Shown here: one piece after another, positions 57,830 through 64,000 of the stretch
How positions within the stretch are numbered: position 1 is the stretch's first letter
How the letters are laid out: the number at the start of each line of letters is the position of its first letter
DNA from: Pseudomonas putida
Lineage (GTDB): Bacteria > Pseudomonadota > Gammaproteobacteria > Pseudomonadales > Pseudomonadaceae
Assembly (NCBI RefSeq): GCF_028682635.1
Contig: NZ_JANHLK010000003.1
Coordinates: forward strand, 62,001 to 126,000
DNA length: 64,000 nt
Direction: 5' to 3'
Notes under the pieces: generated by a model
Told to the model about the DNA's origin: nothing
What the model saw: only the letters and a program-made list of their open reading frames with translations
The model's database searches: none
Program-made: the position numbers and the translations under genes

Positions 57830-58660
57830 ATGCTGCTGCGTTTTACCAAGATGCACGGCCTGGGCAATGACTTCATGGTCCTCGACCTGGTCAGCCAGCA
57901 CGCGCATATTCTGCCCAAGCATGCCAAGCAATGGGGCGATCGACACACCGGCATCGGTTTCGACCAGTTGCTGATCGTCGAAGCCCCGAGCAACCCGGAC
58001 GTGGACTTCCGCTATCGGATCTTCAACTCCGACGGCTCCGAAGTGGAACAGTGCGGCAACGGTGCACGCTGTTTCGCCCGCTTTGTGCTCGACAAGCGCT
58101 TGACCGCGAAACGGCAGATCCGTGTCGAAACCAAGAGCGGTATCATCGAGCTCGATGTTCGCAGCGACGGCCAGATCAGTGTCAACATGGGCGCTCCACG
58201 CCTGGTGCCGACCGACATTCCGTTCCAGGCGCCAGAGCAGGCCCTGAACTATCAGGTCGACGTCGATGGCACGCCGGTCGAGCTGGCCGCCGTGTCCATG
58301 GGCAACCCCCATGCCGTGGTGCGGGTCAGCGATATCAACAACGCACCGGTGCATGAACTGGGGCCGAAGATCGAACATCACCCGCGCTTCCCGGCACGGG
58401 TCAATGTCGGTTTTCTCCAGGTCATCGACCGGAGCCGCGCGCAGTTGCGCGTCTGGGAACGCGGGGCCGGGGAAACCCAGGCCTGCGGGACCGGCGCCTG
58501 TGCCGCCGCCGTCGCCGCGATCAGCCAGGGGTGGATGGATTCGCCACTGCTGATCGACCTGCCTGGCGGGCGCCTGTCCATTGAATGGGCAGGCCCTGGC
58601 CAACCGGTCATGATGACCGGCCCGGCAGTGCGCGTTTATGAAGGACAAGTGCGTCTTTGA
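57830..58660 (+). CDS. dapF: Diaminopimelate epimerase DapF
   Basis: 276-residue cofactor-independent epimerase making meso-DAP from LL-DAP, for lysine and peptidoglycan. The catalytic cysteines are Cys75 (CGNGARC) and Cys219 (ACGTGACA). Length is standard. It is followed by the DUF484 gene 13 bases later. Confidence 0.97.
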   Translation: MLLRFTKMHGLGNDFMVLDLVSQHAHILPKHAKQWGDRHTGIGFDQLLIVEAPSNPDVDFRYRIFNSDGSEVEQCGNGARCFARFVLDKRLTAKRQIRVETKSGIIELDVRSDGQISVNMGAPRLVPTDIPFQAPEQALNYQVDVDGTPVELAAVSMGNPHAVVRVSDINNAPVHELGPKIEHHPRFPARVNVGFLQVIDRSRAQLRVWERGAGETQACGTGACAAAVAAISQGWMDSPLLIDLPGGRLSIEWAGPGQPVMMTGPAVRVYEGQVRL

Positions 58661-58673
58661 GTGAGCCACAACC

Positions 58674-59399
58674 ATGACCGATAAGCCCCAGGTGCCCGCC
58701 CTACAGCCCGACGAATCAGCGTCCGAAAACCTGGAGGCGGCGGCGGTGGCCGCGTACCTGGAGGCTCATCCGGACTTCTTCGTCGAGCACGAAGACCTGC
58801 TTGCGTCCTTGCGCATTCCCCACCGGCGCGGCGATACCGTGTCGCTGGTGGAGCGGCAGATGACCATCCTGCGCGACCGCAACATCGAACTGCGCCATCG
58901 CCTGTCGCACTTGATGGACGTGGCGCGCGACAATGACCGCCTGTTCGACAAGACCCGCCGACTGATCCTCGCCCTGCTCGACGCCACCAGCCTGGAAGAC
59001 GTGGTGATCTGCGTCGAAGACAGCCTGCGCCAGGACTTCCAGGTCCCCTTCGTCAGCCTCATCCTGCTCGGCGACAACGCCATGCCGGTGGGTCGCTGGG
59101 TGACCCACGCCGACGCCCAGGTGGCCATCGGCGGCTTGTTGCTGGAGGACAAAAGCGTCAGCGGCAGCCTGCGCGAGCACGAGCTGGACTTCCTGTTCGG
59201 CGAAGAACAGCGCAAGCAGATCGGCTCCACCGCCGTCGTCGCCATCAGCCATCAAGGCATTCACGGCATCCTGGCCATCGCCAGCCGCGACCCGCAGCAC
59301 TACAAGAGCTCGGTGGGCACGCTGTTCCTGAGCTACATCGCCGAAGTCATGGGCCGCGTGCTGCCACGGTTCAACAGCTCCCTGCGCTCGGTACGCTGA
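58674..59399 (+). CDS. DUF484 family protein (YigA-like)
   Basis: 241-residue cytosolic protein with a GAF-like fold in the second half. The N-terminal helical region [20 protein letters not shown] is characteristic of DUF484 (YigA). It lies between dapF and xerC, as in E. coli. The start has only a weak ribosome site, consistent with coupling. Confidence 0.9.
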   Translation: MTDKPQVPALQPDESASENLEAAAVAAYLEAHPDFFVEHEDLLASLRIPHRRGDTVSLVERQMTILRDRNIELRHRLSHLMDVARDNDRLFDKTRRLILALLDATSLEDVVICVEDSLRQDFQVPFVSLILLGDNAMPVGRWVTHADAQVAIGGLLLEDKSVSGSLREHELDFLFGEEQRKQIGSTAVVAISHQGIHGILAIASRDPQHYKSSVGTLFLSYIAEVMGRVLPRFNSSLRSVR

Positions 59400-59400
59400 T

Positions 59401-60297
59401 ATGGAACGGCAACTGGACGCTTACTGCGAACACCTGCGCAGTGAGCGGCAGGTGTCGCCACATACACTCTCGGCCTACCGCCGCGACCTCGACAAAGTGC
59501 TCGGCTGGTGCGCCAAACAGAACATCGACAGCTGGGCCGCGCTGGACATCCAGCGTCTGCGTAGCCTGGTCGCGCGCCTGCACTCGCAAGGTCAGTCGTC
59601 CCGCAGCCTGGCGCGACTGCTGTCGGCGGTACGTGGGCTCTATCACTACCTGAACCGCGAAGGCCTCTGCGACCACGATCCGGCCAATGGCCTGGCACCG
59701 CCCAAAGGCGAGCGCCGCCTGCCGAAGACCCTCGACACCGACCGTGCCCTGCAACTGCTGGAAGGTGGCGTGGAAGACGACTTTCTGGCGCGTCGGGACC
59801 AGGCGATTCTCGAACTGTTCTACTCCTCCGGGTTGCGCCTGTCGGAGCTGACCGGGCTCAATCTCGATCAGCTGGACCTGGCGGACGGCATGGTCCAGGT
59901 GCATGGCAAGGGCAGCAAGACCCGCCTGCTGCCAGTCGGCAAAAAAGCCCGCGAGGCGCTGGAAGAGTGGCTGCCACTGCGGGCCATGGCCAATCCGGCG
60001 GACGATGCGGTGTTTGTCAGCCAGCAAGGCCGGCGCCTGGGACCGCGGGCGATCCAGCTGCGGGTCAAGGCTGCGGGCGAACGCGAACTGGGACAAAACC
60101 TGCACCCGCACATGTTGCGACATTCTTTCGCCAGCCACCTGCTGGAGTCCTCCCAGGACCTGCGGGCGGTGCAGGAACTGCTCGGCCACTCGGACATCAA
60201 GACCACGCAGATCTACACCCATCTGGATTTCCAACACCTGGCCACCGTCTACGACAGCGCCCACCCACGGGCCAAACGCATGAAAGGCGACGATTAA
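59401..60297 (+). CDS. xerC: Tyrosine recombinase XerC
   Basis: 298-residue site-specific recombinase that resolves chromosome dimers at dif with XerD. All catalytic residues are seen: Arg146, Lys170, His237, Arg240, His263 and Tyr272 (IYTHLD). It begins one base after the DUF484 stop and overlaps yigB by one base. Confidence 0.96.
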   Translation: MERQLDAYCEHLRSERQVSPHTLSAYRRDLDKVLGWCAKQNIDSWAALDIQRLRSLVARLHSQGQSSRSLARLLSAVRGLYHYLNREGLCDHDPANGLAPPKGERRLPKTLDTDRALQLLEGGVEDDFLARRDQAILELFYSSGLRLSELTGLNLDQLDLADGMVQVHGKGSKTRLLPVGKKAREALEEWLPLRAMANPADDAVFVSQQGRRLGPRAIQLRVKAAGERELGQNLHPHMLRHSFASHLLESSQDLRAVQELLGHSDIKTTQIYTHLDFQHLATVYDSAHPRAKRMKGDD

Positions 60298-61004
60298 TGA
60301 CCCTCCAACTGATCACCTTCGACCTCGATGACACCCTGTGGGACACCGCCCCGGTGATCGTCAGCGCCGAAGCCGTATTGCGTGAATGGCTGACTGAACA
60401 TGCACCCAACCTGGGCGCGGTGCCGGTGGAGCATTTGTGGGCCATCCGCGAGCGCATCCTGAGCATTGAACCGGCGCTCAAACACCGCATCAGTGCCTTG
60501 CGTCGTCGCGTGTTGTTTCAAGCGCTGGAAGAAGCCGGTTATGCCCACGTCGAAGCGTCGGACCTGGCCGACCAGAGTTTCGAAGTGTTTTTGCATGCCC
60601 GGCATCAGCTGGAGATCTTCCCGGAGGTGCAACCGACCCTCCAGGCACTGGCCAATCATTACACCCTCGGCGTGGTCACCAACGGCAACGCCGATGTGCG
60701 GCGGTTGGGGCTGGCGGACTACTTCAAGTTTGCGTTGTGCGCCGAAGATATCGGCATCGCCAAACCCGATGCGCGACTGTTCCATGAGGCATTGCAGCGC
60801 GGAGGTGCAACCGCTGAGACGGCGGTGCATATCGGCGATCATCCAGGCGATGACATTGCCGGTGCCCAGCAGGCAGGGCTGCGGGCGATCTGGTTCAACC
60901 CGGAGGGCAAAATCTGGGAAGCAGAGCGCCTGCCGGATGCCGAGATTCGCAGCCTGACCGAATTGCCGGGATTGTTGGCGCAGTGGAATTCAGTTTCGGC
61001 CTGA
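60297..61004 (+). CDS. yigB: HAD family phosphatase YigB
   Basis: 235-residue HAD hydrolase; E. coli YigB is an FMN phosphatase. Motif I FDLDDTLWDT (8-17), motif II VVTNGN and motif IV HIGDHPGDDIAGA are intact. The start shares a base with the xerC stop (TAATG); an upstream in-frame extension of 110 codons overlaps xerC and was rejected. Confidence 0.93.
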   Translation: MTLQLITFDLDDTLWDTAPVIVSAEAVLREWLTEHAPNLGAVPVEHLWAIRERILSIEPALKHRISALRRRVLFQALEEAGYAHVEASDLADQSFEVFLHARHQLEIFPEVQPTLQALANHYTLGVVTNGNADVRRLGLADYFKFALCAEDIGIAKPDARLFHEALQRGGATAETAVHIGDHPGDDIAGAQQAGLRAIWFNPEGKIWEAERLPDAEIRSLTELPGLLAQWNSVSA

Positions 61005-61011
61005 CGCCGAA

Positions 61012-61100
61012 CCTGTAGGAGCTGGCTTGCCAGCGAAGGCGGCCTCAAGGATTACACAAGATTCAAGGGCCCCTTCGCCGGCAAGCCGGCTCCTACAGGA
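61012..61100. repeat. REP doublet (REPIN)
   Basis: Inverted pair of 'tgtaggagctggcttgccag' arms downstream of yigB. Confidence 0.85.
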
Positions 61101-61126
61101 TCTGTGAACGATTTTGAGCCACCCAT

Positions 61127-61156
61127 GAAAAAGCCCGCAGCGACGGCGGGCTTTTT
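61127..61156 (-). terminator. Rho-independent terminator of sutA
   Basis: Stem AAGCCCGC/GCGGGCTT (61131-61138 with 61146-61153), T run on the minus strand. It ends 20 bases after the sutA stop codon. Confidence 0.8.
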
Positions 61157-61175
61157 CAGCAAGCGCGTAGCAGCC

Positions 61176-61499
61176 TCAGATAGGCCGGCTACCGTACTTG
61201 TTGTCCGGCTTCTTGGGCGGATCGGCGACCACATTGGCCTCCACTTCCTGCACCTTGCCGCCACGAGCCAGGAACTCTTCCATGGCCTTGGCCAGGGCGT
61301 CACGTTCCTTGTTCTTGGCCTCGACACTCGGCAGCTCATCGACCGATACCGCTGCCTTGGCTTTGCCTTTGGCGGTCGGAACGGGGGCATCACCGCCGTC
61401 GTCTTCAGCGACGTCTTCCGCCGCTGCTTCCAGACCTTCTTCGGTTTCGTCGTCGTCGCCTACTTCGAGGTCGTCGTTTTCCAGATCATCGTCGCTCAT
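61176..61499 (-). CDS. sutA: RNA polymerase-binding regulator SutA
   Basis: 107-residue acidic protein. The N-terminal half is strongly acidic and probably disordered (SDDDLENDDLEVGDDDET). The C-terminal tail ends PPKKPDNKYGSRPI, the hallmark of SutA of pseudomonads. In P. aeruginosa SutA binds RNA polymerase and supports transcription, including rRNA, in slow-growing cells. It lies near glnK-amtB in the same direction. Confidence 0.85.
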   Translation of the reverse strand: MSDDDLENDDLEVGDDDETEEGLEAAAEDVAEDDGGDAPVPTAKGKAKAAVSVDELPSVEAKNKERDALAKAMEEFLARGGKVQEVEANVVADPPKKPDNKYGSRPI

Positions 61500-61600
61500 G
61501 TTCTACCTCATGACTTGCGAAAAGCAGATTAGTTATAGCCCAGCTTTGCCCTCTGTCGAAGGCTGCCGGAAAAAAATCAACAGCCGCTGCTGACCAGCGG

Positions 61601-62026
61601 TTATGCCCCTTCACCATGCACGGTGGCGAGGACTTTACGAGCACCGCCATGATCACGGTGCTCGCCCAGATAAACGCCTTGCCAGGTGCCTAACGCCAGT
61701 CGGCCCGCCGAAATCGGCAAACTGAGCTGACAGCCAAGCACGCTGGCCTTGAAGTGCGCCGGGAGGTCGTCCAGGCCTTCGTCGTTATGCTCATAGCCGT
61801 CTGTTCCTTGTGGGATCAGACGATTGAAAAATCGTTCGAAGTCGCGACGTACCGCCGGATCGGCGTTTTCGTTGATGGTCAACGACGCCGAGGTATGCTG
61901 CAGCCACAAGTGCAACAGACCGACCCGACACGCCTTGAGTTCAGGCAAGCCGGCGAGTAACTCGTCCGTTACCAGATGAAAGCCCCGAGGCCTCGCCCGC
62001 AGGGTAATCAGAGTCTGTTGCCACAT
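61601..62026 (-). CDS. YjbQ/UPF0047 family protein
   Basis: 141-residue protein of the YjbQ family, some members of which are thiamine phosphate synthase-like. VGLLHLWLQHTSASLTINEN (about residues 39-58) and GTWQGVYLGEHRDHGGARKV (about 112-131) are the family signatures with conserved His and Glu residues. The start MWQQTLITLRA was taken after trimming 9 codons. Physiological role not established. Confidence 0.9.
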   Translation of the reverse strand: MWQQTLITLRARPRGFHLVTDELLAGLPELKACRVGLLHLWLQHTSASLTINENADPAVRRDFERFFNRLIPQGTDGYEHNDEGLDDLPAHFKASVLGCQLSLPISAGRLALGTWQGVYLGEHRDHGGARKVLATVHGEGA

Positions 62027-62197
62027 ACAGTTCTCCGCACGTTCGGGGCGCATTCTAGCGCGCTCTGGGAAAAAACAAAGGCCCTAATATTCCTTCATTT
62101 CTGTAAGCCTTCGACGGTACAAATACACCCGGCGCAAACATCGTAAAACCTGTAGGAAAAAACCTTTCAGCTCTCCCTTCAATGACAAATCCCGGAC

Positions 62198-62230
62198 AAA
62201 AAAATGCCCGGCAAGCCGGGCAATTTTTTT
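62198..62230 (-). terminator. Rho-independent terminator of glnK-amtB
   Basis: Perfect 8-bp stem TGCCCGGC/GCCGGGCA (62205-62212 with 62215-62222) flanked by long A and T runs, 11 bases after the amtB stop. Confidence 0.85.
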
Positions 62231-62241
62231 CATGCGCGTGC

Positions 62242-63579
62242 TTACAAGTTGTAGCCGCGTTCGTTGTGAAGCGCCAGATCGATACCGACCGCCTCTTCTT
62301 CTTCGGTGATCCGCAGGCCCATGACGGCGTCCAGGACCTTGAGGATGATGAAGGTGACGATTGCGGTGTAGATCACGGTGAAGCCCACGCCTTTGCACTG
62401 AATCCACACTTGCGCGGCGATGTCGGTCACGGTGCCAAAGCCACCCAGGGACGGTGCAGCGAAGACACCGGTGAGGATCGCGCCGAGAATACCGCCGATA
62501 CCGTGTACGCCGAAGGCATCCAGGGAGTCGTCATAGCCGAGTTTGCGTTTGAGCGTAGTCGCGCAGAAGAAGCACACCACGCCTGCAGCCAGACCGATCA
62601 CCAGAGCGCCCATCGGGCCTACGGTGCCAGCGGCCGGGGTAATGGCTACCAGGCCGGCAACCACACCCGAGGCGATGCCCAGTGCGCTTGGTTTGCCGTG
62701 GGTGACCCACTCGGCGAACATCCAGCCCAGTGCCGCAGCGGCGGTCGCGATCTGGGTGACCAGCATCGCCATGCCGGCCGTGCCGTTGGCCGCCGCAGCG
62801 GAACCGGCGTTGAAACCGAACCAGCCAACCCACAGCATGGCCGCGCCCATCAGCGTGTAACCAAGGTTGTGCGGGGCCATCGGGGTGGTCGGGAAGCCTT
62901 TACGCTTGCCCAGCACCAGGCAGGCAATCAGACCGGCCACACCGGCGTTGATGTGCACCACGGTGCCGCCGGCGAAGTCCAGTACGCCCCAGTCCCACAT
63001 CAGGCCGCCGTTGCCGGACCAGACCATGTGCGCGATCGGTGCATACACCAGGGTGAACCAGATGCCCATGAAGATCAGCATCGCGGAGAACTTCATGCGC
63101 TCGGCGAAGGCACCGACGATCAGCGCCGGGGTGATGATCGCGAACGTCATCTGGAAGGTGATGAACACCGCTTCAGGGAACAACGCAGCCGGGCCGGTCA
63201 GGCTGGATGGCGTGACACCGGCGAGGAAGGCCTTGCCCATGCCACCGAAGAACGAGTTGAAGTTGACGACGCCCTGTTCCATACCGGTGGTGTCGAACGC
63301 GATGCTGTAGCCATAGATGACCCACAGGACGCTGATCAGGCCGGTAATGGCGAAGCACTGCATCATCACGGAAAGAATGTTTTTGGAGCGAACCATGCCG
63401 CCGTAGAACAGCGCGAGGCCGGGAATGGTCATGAACAGCACGAGAGCTGTCGAGGTCAACATCCAGGCGGTATCGCCGGAGTTGAGGACTGGGGCCGCCA
63501 CTTCGTCTGCCGCCAAAGCAAGGCTGGGCATTACGATGGACAACAGGGCTCCTAGCCCTGCGAATTTACGCAGAGTCAT
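62242..63579 (-). CDS. amtB: Ammonium transporter AmtB
   Basis: 445-residue trimeric ammonium channel. The signal peptide MTLRKFAGLGALLSIVMPSLALA precedes 11 predicted helices. WMLTSTALVLFMTIPGLALF opens helix 1, and HINAGVAGL and FGVHGIGGILG hold the twin pore histidines. It lies 35 bases after glnK in the conserved nitrogen operon. Confidence 0.97.
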   Translation of the reverse strand: MTLRKFAGLGALLSIVMPSLALAADEVAAPVLNSGDTAWMLTSTALVLFMTIPGLALFYGGMVRSKNILSVMMQCFAITGLISVLWVIYGYSIAFDTTGMEQGVVNFNSFFGGMGKAFLAGVTPSSLTGPAALFPEAVFITFQMTFAIITPALIVGAFAERMKFSAMLIFMGIWFTLVYAPIAHMVWSGNGGLMWDWGVLDFAGGTVVHINAGVAGLIACLVLGKRKGFPTTPMAPHNLGYTLMGAAMLWVGWFGFNAGSAAAANGTAGMAMLVTQIATAAAALGWMFAEWVTHGKPSALGIASGVVAGLVAITPAAGTVGPMGALVIGLAAGVVCFFCATTLKRKLGYDDSLDAFGVHGIGGILGAILTGVFAAPSLGGFGTVTDIAAQVWIQCKGVGFTVIYTAIVTFIILKVLDAVMGLRITEEEEAVGIDLALHNERGYNL

Positions 63580-63614
63580 TTTGTTTTCTCCTGGGGCGTT
63601 GGGTTTGTGGCGGC

Positions 63615-63998
<384 letters not shown>

Positions 63999-64000
63999 CC

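Noticed and set aside
56227..57993. 588-codon frame antisense to lysA and lptM
   Set aside because: LysA and LptM are intact on the plus strand; the antisense product has no recognisable features.
62182..63555. 457-codon frame antisense to amtB
   Set aside because: His/Gln/Gly-rich shadow of AmtB with no membrane segments or known domain.

Overview
The window is chromosomal DNA of a fluorescent-group Pseudomonas. The evidence is the gene content and order, which I recognise from Pseudomonas chromosomes (ubiI-ubiH-pepP, zapA-6S RNA-ygfA, ubiD-rho-trxA, ppx/ppk-hemB, algP, rsd/algQ, dsbB, the hemCDXY-algR block, argH, cyaA, lptM-lysA-dapF-xerC, sutA, glnK-amtB). High third-position GC and many REP/REPIN palindromes between genes agree with this. 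Identities rest on reading translations and recalled family motifs, because no database search was possible.

Layout. 0-10 kb: a periplasmic ferric-iron binding protein; a minus-strand operon for aerobic ubiquinone hydroxylation (ygfB-like, pepP, ubiH, DUF4442, ubiI); the divergent zapB-like/zapA/6S RNA/ygfA cluster; an EVE-domain protein, a FliL-like protein and a quinone oxidoreductase. 10.3-13.5 kb: an AT-rich, translationally coupled three-gene operon (Fe(II)/2-oxoglutarate oxygenase, APH-type kinase, MFS transporter) that differs from everything around it and is the main accessory element. 13.9-22.4 kb: a TonB-domain protein, glpT, a ChaC-like enzyme, a ferredoxin-type reductase with ubiD, rho, trxA and a FadR-type regulator. 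22.6-25.5 kb: a polar amino acid ABC importer divergent from that regulator. 25.7-39.5 kb: polyphosphate metabolism (ppx, ppk), hemB, DedA, a di-iron hydroxylase, elbB, a cytochrome c-FTR1 iron permease, a LysE-type exporter, an MscS-like channel and an ABC-F protein. 39.5-51 kb: algP, an FKBP isomerase, rsd, dsbB, hemYXDC, algR, argH and a GST. 51-64 kb: two small conserved proteins, cyaA, rnk, DUF1289, cyaY, the lptM-lysA-dapF-yigA-xerC-yigB operon, sutA, yjbQ and glnK-amtB.

Most of the window is housekeeping: respiratory quinone, heme, lysine/peptidoglycan precursors, nitrogen sensing, and stress or alginate regulation. The one segment that looks like an undescribed system is the operon at 10.3-13.5 kb. 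It encodes an amino-acid-hydroxylase-like oxygenase, a small-molecule kinase and a transporter, with a palindrome upstream and no mobility gene. A plausible reading is modification, self-protection and transport of a small, possibly amino-acid-derived, metabolite; the substrate is unknown.

Other points to revisit are the apparent lack of an algZ/fimS kinase gene beside algR, the extended inverted repeat upstream of the iron-binding protein, a palindrome in the GntR/ABC divergent region, a truncated REP that supplies the stop codon of the MscS-like gene, and several unassigned palindromes in AT-rich gaps.
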